A stretch of DNA of 64,000 bases from JANQEU01 sp965228045 (GCA_965228045.1 OZ245789.1:4712001-4776000), one strand, 5' to 3'; counted from the stretch's first letter, positions 25,505-35,225 are shown. The notes: generated from the letters alone by a model not told the origin. Program-made: numbers and translations.

Positions 25505-25512
25505 CAAATTTA
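25505..25512 (-). promoter_or_regulatory. -7 box for the DUF1972 glycosyltransferase gene
   Basis: On the minus strand TAAATTTG matches TAnnTTTG exactly, 22 bases before the start codon. A TTG lies 14 bases upstream, slightly closer than usual. Confidence 0.45.
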
Positions 25513-25536
25513 TAATGATTCGGCTCCAAAAATTTT

Positions 25537-25544
25537 TACTTTTG
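25537..25544 (+). promoter_or_regulatory. -7 box for the oxygenase gene
   Basis: TACTTTTG matches TAnnTTTG exactly, 21 bases before the ATG at 25566; no clear -33 TTG. With the box on the other strand it forms a divergent promoter pair inside an 83-base gap. Confidence 0.45.
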
Positions 25545-25565
25545 CCCGAGTCTTAAGAAAAGCGG

Positions 25566-26342
25566 ATGATTAATTTTTCAGAAATTGAAAGTAATAAGGA
25601 GGATCTTAGAGCGAGCTACCTCATGGCAAAGCCTTTTCCCTATCTGGTAATAGATGGTTTTTGCGATGAAGAAAAGTTAAAAAAAGCTTATGATGCGATT
25701 CCTGATCTGGAGAATAAAAGCAGGGACTATGTTTTCGCCAATAACAAGTTCGAAAAATCAAACTACAAGGAAATATGCCCGGAATTTAAAGATCTCTATG
25801 AAGAACTTAATTCCCAGCGTATGAATGATTTCTTGAGTTTCATCACAAACGAAGACGTTTTTGTGGATCCAAAAAATTTTGGAGGTGGATTACATCAAGG
25901 GAAAAAGAATAGCTTTCTCGACATGCACTTAGACTTCAACTATCATCCGATAAACAAGAACTGGTACCGAAATTTAAATCTGCTTCTTTATCTGAACTAT
26001 GACTGGAAGCCTGAATACGGCGGACAGCTTAAGCTTAGGGACCTAAGAAATGACAAAGAGGACGAAATTGAAGTTCCCTTTAATCGCCTGATCATTCAAC
26101 AAACCAGGGGATTTACGTTGCATGGTTATGATATGACCAGCTTTCCTGAAGGTATCTACCGTACGAGCATCGCGACCTATGCATATTCTGTTCACAATAG
26201 ACACATCGAAAAACCTCGCACTACCGATTGGTTTCCTAAAGATGATGCTTCCGCGTCAAAAAAGTTTTTTGCGAAAAACTACAATACAGCGGTGCAAATA
26301 AAGAATAAGATTTTCGGTAGTGCGACTGCCAAGAATCAATAG
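25566..26342 (+). CDS. 2-oxoglutarate/Fe(II) oxygenase, prolyl-4-hydroxylase-like
   Basis: 258-residue Fe(II)/2-oxoglutarate-dependent dioxygenase. The iron ligands are His121-Leu-Asp123 and His186, with Arg199 placed to bind 2-oxoglutarate. Between them 'LNLLLYLNYDWKPEYGGQLKLRD' is the conserved core of the P4Hc/2OG-FeII_Oxy_3 fold. No signal peptide, so it acts in the cytoplasm. It is surrounded by glycosyltransferase genes on the other strand and has its own promoter box. It may hydroxylate a sugar, lipid carrier or protein of the polysaccharide pathway, but the substrate is unknown. Confidence 0.85.
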   Translation: MINFSEIESNKEDLRASYLMAKPFPYLVIDGFCDEEKLKKAYDAIPDLENKSRDYVFANNKFEKSNYKEICPEFKDLYEELNSQRMNDFLSFITNEDVFVDPKNFGGGLHQGKKNSFLDMHLDFNYHPINKNWYRNLNLLLYLNYDWKPEYGGQLKLRDLRNDKEDEIEVPFNRLIIQQTRGFTLHGYDMTSFPEGIYRTSIATYAYSVHNRHIEKPRTTDWFPKDDASASKKFFAKNYNTAVQIKNKIFGSATAKNQ

Positions 26343-26344
26343 AG

Positions 26345-27523
26345 TTACCGAAGGTATTCAGTAAATACCTTGGTGATATTCTTCTTGTATACAGATTCAT
26401 TATACTTTTCGACGGCACGATCATAGGCGTTTTGACGGAGAATTTCTCTTTGACTTTTATTACCGGAGAGTTCTAATACCTGTTGTGCCATTTGAGTCGA
26501 ATCATTCGGTGGATGGATAATTATTCCCGAACGTTGATCTTCGATCATTTCCACAGCACCTCCATGTCCGTTGACAATGATGGCCTTTCTTGTCACCATT
26601 GCTTCTAGAACAGTAGTTGGGAATGGATCCGGTAGCGTCGAAGGCAAAATAAAAATGTCAAAAGCTTCCAGGTACTGTCTTACGTTTTCATCGAATTCAT
26701 GAATGTGAAAATGATCTGGTCTTTTTAATCCCGAGGCATCAGTACGGAACTGATCCATCAGGTTTTCATTCCCCATAAAAGGGCTACCCAGTGCCAGAAA
26801 ATGAATATCATCAGCTTCCTCAAATACTTCACTTGCTACTTTTAGAAAGAGATCCTGACCTTTCCAATGACTTACACGAGCAATCATACCAACCAAAACA
26901 TCCGAATTACTCAATCCAAGTTCCGCCCTGATGTCTCTCTCTTCCGATTGTTTTTTGAGGTACAAATCGATTTCAATTCCATTATTTATTACGATTGATT
27001 TCTCTTCAATCTCCGGACTGTCGATTTTCAAATTGTCGATTGTTGCCTGAGAAACTCCAATCACCTTCGTTGCAAAATTTTTATATAACCAGCAAACCCA
27101 TTTTCTTATGATCAGAGGTTTCACATGTATTTCCCGGAGATGCCAGAGATGTGGAATACCCATAGTTTTCGATACGAAGCCCCCGATGATGACCGCTGAA
27201 GTATTACTATGAATCAGGGTAACCCTTTCTCTCCAGCAGAGCCACGTCAACCGAAAATAAGCCATAACAATGGTCAATACGAAACTGATCATCCCAAAAA
27301 ACCCAAAGTACTTACGCCTCATCACAGCAAGGGGAAATACTCGCACTTTAACGCCCAATTCCTCCAAAGTCCCTACCAATGGACCTTGGTAGGGCAAACA
27401 AACCGTGATTTTTCTTTTGCTATCGATAAATGAGCGAACTGTTCTAACCAGGCTTCTGTCCGCACCATACAAATCACTGCTTGGATGAAGGAACAAGAGA
27501 TGGTTTTTGACGGATGCCGACAA
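26345..27523 (-). CDS. GT4-family glycosyltransferase
   Basis: 392-residue GT-B glycosyltransferase. The N-terminal Rossmann domain opens 'LLFLHPSSDLYGADRSLV'. The C-terminal domain holds 'VGMIARVSHWKGQDLFLK' and the donor-binding 'ILPSTLPDPFPTTVLEAMVT'. The start is a TTG that directly follows the TAA stop of the acetyltransferase gene in the same frame; the next candidate falls inside the first beta strand. It is the last gene of the minus-strand operon that runs down from 37.1 kb (wza included). Confidence 0.9.
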   Translation of the reverse strand: MSASVKNHLLFLHPSSDLYGADRSLVRTVRSFIDSKRKITVCLPYQGPLVGTLEELGVKVRVFPLAVMRRKYFGFFGMISFVLTIVMAYFRLTWLCWRERVTLIHSNTSAVIIGGFVSKTMGIPHLWHLREIHVKPLIIRKWVCWLYKNFATKVIGVSQATIDNLKIDSPEIEEKSIVINNGIEIDLYLKKQSEERDIRAELGLSNSDVLVGMIARVSHWKGQDLFLKVASEVFEEADDIHFLALGSPFMGNENLMDQFRTDASGLKRPDHFHIHEFDENVRQYLEAFDIFILPSTLPDPFPTTVLEAMVTRKAIIVNGHGGAVEMIEDQRSGIIIHPPNDSTQMAQQVLELSGNKSQREILRQNAYDRAVEKYNESVYKKNITKVFTEYLR

Positions 27524-28213
27524 TTATTTTCGGGTTTTGATTACACGGGCGGGATTTCCGGCCACTACGGAATAGGAAGGAACACTTTTTGTGACGACAC
27601 TCCCGGCCGCTATGATAGAACCAGAACCCACAGTAACTCCCGCTAATATGGTACTATTGGAGGCAATCCAGCAATCGTCCTCGATTATTATAGTCTCTCT
27701 GGTAACGCCCTGCTCCTTCATAGGTATTTCCGTGGTTTCGAAATTATGATTCTCTGCGAAAAGACTCACTCGGGGTGACATCATGACATTATCGCCAATT
27801 TCTATATATCCGGAACATCCAATATAGCAATAGGGGCCGATATTGGAATTGTCACCCACCTTTAGTCCGGAGCCTTTCTTACCTCCGTATTGGTTTGTAG
27901 GCCTGATCAGCGAAAATTTCCCCAATGTCACATTATTTCCGAAGTTCAATCCCTGATCAGAAAGTCCATTTAATTCACAATAATCATCAATAAGAAAATT
28001 CCGTCCCGCAGTGACGTGCGAAAGGTTAAAACACTTAGTTCCTTTTCCTACCAGAATCAATCCGTTTGATTTGCGAAGAAAGAGTTTGAGCCACCATCCC
28101 CTTAGTATTCTTGGTGAAAGCATCATCAATGAAACAAGCTTGTCTCGGGTACTCCAATTTTGGTACCGATCCTTACCATCCATTTTTATGAGCCTAAACA
28201 GAATTGATATCAT
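27524..28213 (-). CDS. Hexapeptide-repeat O-acetyltransferase
   Basis: 229-residue left-handed beta-helix acyltransferase. Hexapeptide turns run through most of the protein ('LNFGNNVTLGKFSLIRP', 'VGDNSNIGPYCYIGCSGYIEIGDNV'). The catalytic His lies in 'FAENHNF', and the C-terminal 'GSIIAAGSVVTKSVPSYSVVAGNPARVIK' is typical of maltose- and capsule-type acetyltransferases. It probably adds acetyl from acetyl-CoA to a sugar hydroxyl. It overlaps the upstream glycosyltransferase gene by 20 bases. Confidence 0.9.
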   Translation of the reverse strand: MISILFRLIKMDGKDRYQNWSTRDKLVSLMMLSPRILRGWWLKLFLRKSNGLILVGKGTKCFNLSHVTAGRNFLIDDYCELNGLSDQGLNFGNNVTLGKFSLIRPTNQYGGKKGSGLKVGDNSNIGPYCYIGCSGYIEIGDNVMMSPRVSLFAENHNFETTEIPMKEQGVTRETIIIEDDCWIASNSTILAGVTVGSGSIIAAGSVVTKSVPSYSVVAGNPARVIKTRK

Positions 28214-29291
28214 GATGAATTACCTCTAGAATTCTATCGACAGATTGCTTCCAGGAAAAAAACCGGAGACGATTTTCACCATTTTCAATCAGGCGCAATC
28301 TTAATGAATCTTCCTCCAATACCTGAGATATTTTATCAGCAATATCGTCAGGATTACTGGGGTCAAATAGCAGGCCGTCATCCCCAACTACTTCAGGAAT
28401 TGCTGTCGAATTAGAAGCAATGACCGCTACTCTACAACTATATGCCTCCAGGATAGGTATCCCGAAGCCCTCATACAAACTTGGAAACACAAAAAGAGAT
28501 GCATTCTCATAGAGTACTTTCAGTTCCGGATCTTTCACATGTCCGGTGATGATCACCCTTTCTTCAAGTTTCAATTCGGATATCAATCTTATTATATCAG
28601 GATAATCATCTACTTCTGACTTTAAAAGTCTTTGTCCGACCAGAACCAACTTCACGTCATTCCCAATTTTAGAAAAAGCCCTGATCAGATTTGGAATATT
28701 TTTCCGCTTCTCAAAAACTCCCACGAATAACAGGTAGTCGGACTCTTCAAGTTGATACTTCTTCAAAATATCGATCGATCCCGACTCCACCAATTTCTTC
28801 GGGCCATTATAGATCACATGGATCTTATCTCTTTCAAATTCCAATTTCTCCACTAATTCACTTTTACTGAATTCGGAGACAGTCAGGATACCTGTAGAGG
28901 TTCTGGCGCCGGACAATGCCAACAAGGAAAAGTAAAACTTCCAAACTGCATTATACTTCTGTGGTCCATCCCAGATATTGACTCCATGAAAAACCGGATA
29001 TTTTTTTACCCCAAATGAAAAGAGCGGTACTACATAATCATTGCATATTAATGCATCACATTTTGTGCGGTAGGCGAGCAAAGGCAAATGAACTTCTTTC
29101 CAAAAGAAGTACCTGATATGCTCCCGAACTTTTTGAAGTTTAGTAGCTGGTGGGCTGAAGTTTTTTGGAGCCAATTTAATCAATTCAAGATCTTCCCGCG
29201 TTTCAAATTCTTTAAGTAGTTCATCCAGAACCGTTCGAATGCCGGTGCTTGCCAAATTCAAATCCCTGGTATCAATACCTATTTTAAGCAT
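28194..29291 (-). CDS. GT4-family glycosyltransferase (mannosyltransferase-like)
   Basis: 365-residue GT4 enzyme. It opens with 'IGIDTRDLNLASTGIRTVLDELL', typical of mannosyltransferases that use GDP-mannose. The C-terminal domain carries 'YLLFVGVFEKRKNIPNLIRAF' and 'FVFPSLYEGFGIPILEAYSC', with the E-x7-E motif. It overlaps the polymerase gene upstream by eight bases and the acetyltransferase gene downstream by 20. Donor identity is inferred from family resemblance only. Confidence 0.9.
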   Translation of the reverse strand: MLKIGIDTRDLNLASTGIRTVLDELLKEFETREDLELIKLAPKNFSPPATKLQKVREHIRYFFWKEVHLPLLAYRTKCDALICNDYVVPLFSFGVKKYPVFHGVNIWDGPQKYNAVWKFYFSLLALSGARTSTGILTVSEFSKSELVEKLEFERDKIHVIYNGPKKLVESGSIDILKKYQLEESDYLLFVGVFEKRKNIPNLIRAFSKIGNDVKLVLVGQRLLKSEVDDYPDIIRLISELKLEERVIITGHVKDPELKVLYENASLFVFPSLYEGFGIPILEAYSCRVAVIASNSTAIPEVVGDDGLLFDPSNPDDIADKISQVLEEDSLRLRLIENGENRLRFFSWKQSVDRILEVIHHDINSV

Positions 29292-30699
29292 TTTTTGAGA
29301 TGTCTTCAGGCAAAGGAGTATGCTTTAGCCGATTATAGCTCTGTATGCTGTATCCTACCATCCACCATGTCACTAGAGAAAAGTAGGTGTAATTTTCTGC
29401 ATTGGCCGTAAATAATGGAAGCAGAAAAGCGAATTTGGAGGTCCCCGCAATGAATGGAATCACTTTTTCGCGTATATCCGGAGCCAGTCTAAAAGTCTTT
29501 AATGAAAATTTTATGGAATTATAAAGTAACATGATGTATAGTAGCATCCCCACGACGCCTAACTGAACACCGAATACCAGATACTGATTTTCACCACCTA
29601 CTTTCATCTCATCATCTACCCCCCCGACATTGCCACTCATGGCTAATCCTATACCCTGCGGACTTGTCGAAATACTTTCTATAGCCTCCAGCCACTCTAT
29701 TACGTGCCCCAGACTTGAAGCCTGCTGGAAAGTTATGGTGTCCCAAACAAACTCTTGCAACTCTTTGGAAGCGAAGAAAATGATGTAGGTAGCCAAACCC
29801 AGGAAATACAAAAATCCAATGACCAGAATGCTATAATATCTCAGAGAAATAGAAGCTATGAATAGCAAAAGGAAAAATGCCGCAAAAGAGGACCTGCTTA
29901 TCGCAAAATACAGACAACCAATGGAAAGCAGGATAGTAAGGAGGTAGTAAATCTGATTGGTCCTGTGAGGTGTGGCAAGGAACAGTATGAATCCTGTGGA
30001 AATTGCCAGTAACATCGCAGAAGACATCTCCAGCGGGTTTGTGAAAAATGCCGCAAATCGTTTGTATCCTGCGGAAGTTTCAAACGTCCACGTTAATCCA
30101 TAATTACCTTTGGGGTCTGTTTCATTGATGTCAAAGTTGTATTTGGGAAAATCAATAAGCGTCTGAAGATGGACATTAAAAATGTTTTCTAAAAATGAAG
30201 TGCAGAAGGCAGCAATAGAGATACCAAGGATCAAATTCAATATCGGATGGAGCTGTTCAAATCTGAGTTTGGAATTACGTCCGAGGAAATACGCAAATCC
30301 GAGAAAGTAGATGTGTTTTAAATAGACGAGCTTATTGAAAAGTGAGGCCGGTCCAATTGGCAAAATCGCATAAATTGTAGCAAGTCCAAGAAACGCAAGA
30401 AAAATGAAATCGACTCTGTGAAGTTTGAAGGACGTCGAAAAGATATCTCTACGATAGAAGAAAAACACCACTACGGAAACAATGACCAGGGCATCCTTGG
30501 TGTACTTAATAATATTGACCAGCATTGGAGAGCCCGTTTGCTGATAAGAAAGAATAAGCAGGGTGTTGTAACTGCAAAGGAAAAGCACAAAATAATAAAG
30601 TAAATAATCCTCTCTCCCCTCTATTATCACCTTCCTGGTAACGAAGAAAAACAAGCCCAGAAATGCCAGAAACAAAACTATGAAGAGAAGCGTCATCAT
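29284..30699 (-). CDS. Wzy-like O-antigen polymerase/ligase family membrane protein
   Basis: 471-residue integral membrane protein with about 12 hydrophobic segments and one large periplasmic loop (about residues 320-380, 'SISTSPQGIGLAMSGNVGG'), the layout of Wzy_C/O-antigen ligase proteins. It probably joins repeat units or ligates the chain at the periplasmic face. It starts with an ATGA overlap at the end of the GT2 gene. A second candidate polymerase lies at 51983-53380. Confidence 0.82.
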   Translation of the reverse strand: MMTLLFIVLFLAFLGLFFFVTRKVIIEGREDYLLYYFVLFLCSYNTLLILSYQQTGSPMLVNIIKYTKDALVIVSVVVFFFYRRDIFSTSFKLHRVDFIFLAFLGLATIYAILPIGPASLFNKLVYLKHIYFLGFAYFLGRNSKLRFEQLHPILNLILGISIAAFCTSFLENIFNVHLQTLIDFPKYNFDINETDPKGNYGLTWTFETSAGYKRFAAFFTNPLEMSSAMLLAISTGFILFLATPHRTNQIYYLLTILLSIGCLYFAISRSSFAAFFLLLFIASISLRYYSILVIGFLYFLGLATYIIFFASKELQEFVWDTITFQQASSLGHVIEWLEAIESISTSPQGIGLAMSGNVGGVDDEMKVGGENQYLVFGVQLGVVGMLLYIMLLYNSIKFSLKTFRLAPDIREKVIPFIAGTSKFAFLLPLFTANAENYTYFSLVTWWMVGYSIQSYNRLKHTPLPEDISKNA

Positions 30700-31619
30700 A
30701 GTTTTAATGACTTCTTTGAAGCGAAACCATCGTAAAATCCAAGCAAAGAATATTTAAGCTTCTTCAAACGGCCTCTGAGAAGAAAATATGCGATGTAGCC
30801 AGACAACTTAAAAAACTGGTACGAGAAACTGGTGAGTTTGAAAAAGCCTCTTGCATGGCTTTTGACCAGAAAAATATTATTTCGAATGTTCAAATAGTGG
30901 ACAATCGGATTCACCGACCCCTCTCTTTGTTTCAGCGTAATGGATCCTCCGGCATCATGGTATATCACCGATGCAGGAACCATATACAATTTATAACCAG
31001 CTCCCCTTATTCTTAAAGACCAGTCCACATCTTCCACATAGGCAAAGTAACGATCATCCAGTAAACCAATCTCCTTCAAAATTTCGGCCCTAATCAAAAA
31101 GCAACAACCTGTGATCCATTCAATTTCATACGGATTTTGCTCTGCATCAATCGGATTTGTGCCCTTACCTAGAACATTAGCCGTCATCCATAAGTGATTT
31201 ATTTCGCCTCCGGCATTCCAAACCCGGTCACGATCAGGATTCGAAATTATGAGCGGCTGTACGGCACCGGTATCGTCTTTACTTCTGAGGTGATCAACCA
31301 ATTTTCCAAGAAAATCCGATTCTACCTCGGTATCATTGTTAAGTAACATCACTAAGTCAAAATCATCCTGAATGACTTGATTCAATGCTGCATTATTGCC
31401 TCCGGTGAAGCCAATGTTTTTCTCTAATTGGATTACCTGGTGTACCGGGTACTCCTCAGTCAGTATTTTACCTTCTTCATTTTTACTGCCATTGTCGACT
31501 ATGAGGACCTGAAAATTTGGGTAAGAAACTTTGCCAAGAGACTTTAGGCAACGACGCGTCAGTTCTATGCCGTTCCAATTGACGAGTACAATTGCAACCG
31601 ATGGATTTTGAATATCCAT
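30696..31619 (-). CDS. GT2-family glycosyltransferase (rhamnosyltransferase-like)
   Basis: 307-residue GT-A glycosyltransferase, the only GT2 in the window. It has 'VAIVLVNWNGIELTRRCLKSL', 'VDNGSKNEEGK', the DxD-like 'MLLNNDTEVESDFL' and the acceptor segment 'DRYFAYVEDVDWSLRIRGAGYKL', as in WbbL-type rhamnosyltransferases. A hydrophobic C-terminal stretch suggests membrane association. It sits between the Wzz-like gene (its start is next to the Wzz-like stop) and the polymerase gene. Confidence 0.9.
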   Translation of the reverse strand: MDIQNPSVAIVLVNWNGIELTRRCLKSLGKVSYPNFQVLIVDNGSKNEEGKILTEEYPVHQVIQLEKNIGFTGGNNAALNQVIQDDFDLVMLLNNDTEVESDFLGKLVDHLRSKDDTGAVQPLIISNPDRDRVWNAGGEINHLWMTANVLGKGTNPIDAEQNPYEIEWITGCCFLIRAEILKEIGLLDDRYFAYVEDVDWSLRIRGAGYKLYMVPASVIYHDAGGSITLKQREGSVNPIVHYLNIRNNIFLVKSHARGFFKLTSFSYQFFKLSGYIAYFLLRGRLKKLKYSLLGFYDGFASKKSLKL

Positions 31620-32678
31620 TTAATTCTTCATTGCGGCCTCATATACTTGTTTCACGGTGAAGAAACCGACCATCACAAATGCTCCAAGGAAAACACTGAT
31701 GACCAATAAAGGCAGTTTGTCATATTTGTCGTTGATCAGTGGAAGAACCGGTTCATCTATTACCTGAATTAAAGGAATAGCATTTCTGTGCTGAATTTCG
31801 GCTAGTTCCAGATTTTTAAGAATTTCCTTGTACACAGCTCCTGAAGTCTCGATGTCCAATTGAAGTTTTCTGTATTCAACACTGTTTGAAGAGACCAAAT
31901 TGACATCCGGTGTGTAAGATGCTTGCCGCAATAGGTCATCAAGTTTCTTTTTCACGCTATCAGCCTGTACCTGGAGCACCCGTAAGTTTTCTCCGCTCTT
32001 CTTAGTTTTAGTATGTTGATAAAACTCGTTCACATTAGATACCAGATATTCATTAAAGTACTTTGCGAACAACTTATCTTTGTGACTGACAGCTACCCTT
32101 AGGATCGAAAGCTTACGACTCAACTTATCAGCAGACATATTTTGATCCCGAAAGTCTTCAATGATTTCAAGCGCTATGCTATCATGGCTTACAGTGAATT
32201 CTTCCAGTGGGATTTCAAATGTAAGATCCTCCAGACCAGGCTCTTCTCTCCATTGATCTTCAAATCCCTTGAAACGTGCTAGTCTTGTGATGAGACGTTC
32301 GGTCTGTCCGTTAATGGTGGGTTGTTCATAAAACGTCTTGAGGAGCATCTTATCAGATCTATAAAGCTCCACAATATTATCCGTCCTAAAAATGACACTG
32401 CTTTCAGAATTCCCCCCAAGATCTACATCAGCCAGGCCTGCAATTGAAGATAATTCACCAAAGTCGCTGGATCCACCTACATCCAGCACAAAAGTGGTCC
32501 TGGCGGTGTAAACAGGATCACGAAGTAGTTGATACAGGAAGAAGGAAATAGCGATCAGAAAACTTCCAACACCAATAATCAACCAATTGCGAAGCAGATA
32601 ATTGATCCACGATTTTAATTTCAATATTACATCCCGAAATGAAATTCGGTCTTCTATTATATAGCGTCTCTCTTCCAT
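31620..32678 (-). CDS. Wzz-type polysaccharide co-polymerase / chain-length determinant
   Basis: 352-residue inner-membrane protein with two membrane segments (about 32-55 and 320-343) and a long periplasmic alpha-helical part between, the standard Wzz layout ('YTARTTFVLDVGG' after the first segment, 'IQVIDEPVLPLINDKYDKLP' before the second). It lacks the C-terminal tyrosine kinase of Wzc proteins. It should control chain length and contact the Wza-like exporter, whose gene precedes it with a TAATG overlap. Confidence 0.9.
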   Translation of the reverse strand: MEERRYIIEDRISFRDVILKLKSWINYLLRNWLIIGVGSFLIAISFFLYQLLRDPVYTARTTFVLDVGGSSDFGELSSIAGLADVDLGGNSESSVIFRTDNIVELYRSDKMLLKTFYEQPTINGQTERLITRLARFKGFEDQWREEPGLEDLTFEIPLEEFTVSHDSIALEIIEDFRDQNMSADKLSRKLSILRVAVSHKDKLFAKYFNEYLVSNVNEFYQHTKTKKSGENLRVLQVQADSVKKKLDDLLRQASYTPDVNLVSSNSVEYRKLQLDIETSGAVYKEILKNLELAEIQHRNAIPLIQVIDEPVLPLINDKYDKLPLLVISVFLGAFVMVGFFTVKQVYEAAMKN

Positions 32679-35191
32679 TATGGGGTTGCGTTGTTGTAAA
32701 TCTGAGTAACCAGCAATGCCAAAGTGGCCAGACCCGTACTTAGTCCAATTAGATCTGACGGGGCTAATGGAATCTTGATTGGCTTCACCGGAACAATTAC
32801 TTCCGACCCGGGTTCAATACTGGGGTACGACCTGAAGAAAAGGAAACTTTTGGTTCGAGCTACTTCCCCGTTTGCGTATACAACATATGTACTGCTCTTC
32901 TTCGCTCTTGTGTCAAAGCCTCCCGCTTTGTCTATAAAATACTTAAGGGATTTGCCCGATTCGAAGCGTACCGTATTTGGAAACAAAACCCTCCCTCGCA
33001 ATCGAACCGTTTTTAGTTCCTTGGGTACGTTGATGATATCTCCTTCTTCCAGGATAAAGTCCTCCGGAGAATTGGGATTGTCAAGGATTTGTTCAAAATC
33101 AAGCGCTATTGATTCAGATTCTTTGATTTTGACATCCGATAAAAATGGGTTTTTTGCTGCTAATTCTGAAAGCCTGTTCTTCTTTGCTTCATTGGCCATA
33201 TTCAGGTTCACAAACTCCTGCCGACTCATGTTGTCGAGTTCATCCAGTACCTGCGAGACAAAAATCTTGTCGGAATCAGAAAGAGTTGCGGTGTCCAGAG
33301 AGGTCAAAGCTTCCTTCAAATTCTGTCTAAGAGTTTCTATGTTTTGTTCGTTACTGAAAAATTCTGTCTTTCTAATCAAAGTGGCACCTTGTGGATAAGC
33401 CTTCGATTTCAAGCCTCCGGCTCTGTTAATGACACTCGATATCCTTTCATCATCATGTTGCAGTGTGTATGTGCCCGGGTATTCAACTTCTCCCGAAACC
33501 ACGACTGTTCTTTCTTCAAAGTAATTCGGGTCACGTCTGACCACCACATGATCAAAGGGTTTCAATTTCGTTTCTTGCCCTGTATCATTTGACAGTGAGC
33601 TATCTACACTCACCAAAATAATTTCCGAAAGATTATCGGTAGACTGATTGTCCGGACGTCTGGAAATTTCAACCTTACTAAGTTGTGCAGATTGCTTGAC
33701 TCCATTTGCCAGGAATACCAAATCCTGAACTGACATATTTCCGGAATACCGGTAAACTCCGGGCTTATTGACTTCACCGGAAATTCTTACAAATCTCTCT
33801 TCCTTCAAATCGTGAATACTAAGAATTCTGACTTTGTCTTCCGGTCTTAACTCAGGATCTACACTTCCGATATCATTCAAATCAACCGTGATTGTCTCGG
33901 TATTAAGATTTTCGGTGTTACGGATAATCAATGCCCTATTCATGAAGGCATCTCCGGTAAGGCCATCAGACAGTTCTATAAGATCGGAGAGCTTCATACC
34001 CTCAGTTAAAGCATAAGCTCCGGGACGAAAAACAGAACCTTCGATCTGCACTCTATTTCTGTATTTATCCAAAATACGTTTGACTGTATAAACATCACCA
34101 GGTCTTGCGTCAAAGAAATTATACTGGGTCTGATACATGTCACTGATGACCTTTTGGCCAGCCAGTACCCTCTCTACCCCCACTTTTTCCCGATAGGCAA
34201 ACTCTGAAAATCCCCCGGAGAAATTTAAAAGGTCTTCGAAGGTTTCTCCATCTTTTAATTCATAAATGCCAGGTCTCTTTACTTCACCTTTCAGCTCCAC
34301 CCGCTTCAAATAGGGTCCTACAAGGATCACATCGTCGTTTTGAAGTCTGATGTTTGTACGAGTGACTCCATTGATCAAAAAGTCGTAGAAGTCTACGGTA
34401 GATATAAGTTCGTTATTTCTAAATACTTTAATGTTTCTCAAAGTCCCCATTTCATTTGGACCACCCGCTACATAAATTGCATTAAAGACTGTTGACAAGC
34501 CATTTACGGTATAGGTGCCAGGCATATTAAGCTCACCTACAACGTTTACTTTTAATGTGCGCACCTTTTTCACCGAGAGTTCCAAACTTGTTTTGGAATT
34601 AGGACTGGCTAGATCAGGGTAAACACGGCTGTATACCCTTCTGACCCTGTTTTCTGCCTCCGTGAGTGTCAGCCCAGACACTGCTACAGGACCAATATTG
34701 GGTAGTCTGAGATTCCCATTAAGGTCGACCCCGGTTGTGAAATTTCTCTCGGAAGCTCCGTATATATCTACTTCCAGTTGATCTGTAGGACCAATTACGA
34801 AGTCATCCGGAACAGGAATGAGCAGGTTGGTTTCGAAGCTCAGATTACGAGTGGAAGGGTTGAACAGGTTGTAGCCAAAATACCGGGATGAATCAAATCC
34901 CACGTCAGCCCTTAAAGCTTCATTGTATTTGGTTCTGTTTACAGAAGGGGTTGATGGTTGTTTCTCTTCTTCAACAGGGTCTGGCTGGGTAGTCGGAAGA
35001 TAGCCCTGTGACTGCGCCATATTCAGCAGCTCCTGATCGGAGTACCCCATTGATCTGGCTCTTTCCAGCAATTGCATTTTTTGCTGGTCGGACATACTAT
35101 TAAGATTTTCAGGAATTTGGCCTAATAGTTGAATGGAAACTGAGATAAAAAGAATTATCGTAAAGTATCTGAAATTGAATCCTGAAAGCAT
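32678..35191 (-). CDS. wza: Wza-like outer-membrane polysaccharide exporter with multiple SLBB domains
   Basis: 837-residue exporter. A Sec signal ('FISVSIQLLGQ') is followed by a helical segment ('LLERARSMGYSDQELLNMAQSQGYLP') and the polysaccharide export domain (about 125-215, 'VIGPTDQLEVDIYG'). Some six SLBB-type repeats come next, recognisable by 'GELNMPGTYTV', 'GEVKRPGIYELKDG', 'GSVFRPGAYALTEG', 'GEVNKPGVYRYSG', 'GEVEYPGTYTLQHD' and 'GRVLFPNTVRFESG'. It ends with a hydrophobic helix. It is about twice the length of E. coli Wza, mainly through extra SLBB units, as often seen in Bacteroidota. A promoter box lies just upstream. Confidence 0.93.
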   Translation of the reverse strand: MLSGFNFRYFTIILFISVSIQLLGQIPENLNSMSDQQKMQLLERARSMGYSDQELLNMAQSQGYLPTTQPDPVEEEKQPSTPSVNRTKYNEALRADVGFDSSRYFGYNLFNPSTRNLSFETNLLIPVPDDFVIGPTDQLEVDIYGASERNFTTGVDLNGNLRLPNIGPVAVSGLTLTEAENRVRRVYSRVYPDLASPNSKTSLELSVKKVRTLKVNVVGELNMPGTYTVNGLSTVFNAIYVAGGPNEMGTLRNIKVFRNNELISTVDFYDFLINGVTRTNIRLQNDDVILVGPYLKRVELKGEVKRPGIYELKDGETFEDLLNFSGGFSEFAYREKVGVERVLAGQKVISDMYQTQYNFFDARPGDVYTVKRILDKYRNRVQIEGSVFRPGAYALTEGMKLSDLIELSDGLTGDAFMNRALIIRNTENLNTETITVDLNDIGSVDPELRPEDKVRILSIHDLKEERFVRISGEVNKPGVYRYSGNMSVQDLVFLANGVKQSAQLSKVEISRRPDNQSTDNLSEIILVSVDSSLSNDTGQETKLKPFDHVVVRRDPNYFEERTVVVSGEVEYPGTYTLQHDDERISSVINRAGGLKSKAYPQGATLIRKTEFFSNEQNIETLRQNLKEALTSLDTATLSDSDKIFVSQVLDELDNMSRQEFVNLNMANEAKKNRLSELAAKNPFLSDVKIKESESIALDFEQILDNPNSPEDFILEEGDIINVPKELKTVRLRGRVLFPNTVRFESGKSLKYFIDKAGGFDTRAKKSSTYVVYANGEVARTKSFLFFRSYPSIEPGSEVIVPVKPIKIPLAPSDLIGLSTGLATLALLVTQIYNNATP

Positions 35192-35217
35192 TTGAATATG
35201 TGAATCTAAAGAGGCGG

Positions 35218-35225
35218 CAAAGTTA
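35218..35225 (-). promoter_or_regulatory. -7 box for the wza operon
   Basis: On the minus strand TAACTTTG matches TAnnTTTG exactly, 26 bases before the wza ATG. The only -33 candidate is TTTA 23 bases upstream. Confidence 0.45.

Noticed and set aside
26345..28213. Acetyltransferase and glycosyltransferase as one gene broken by a stop (same frame, TAATTG)
   Set aside because: Both have complete N- and C-terminal family signatures, so two adjacent genes are the simpler reading.
32724..33398. Plus-strand frame of 224 codons inside wza
   Set aside because: It lies wholly antisense to the multi-SLBB exporter, has Ser-rich low-complexity composition and no recognisable domain.
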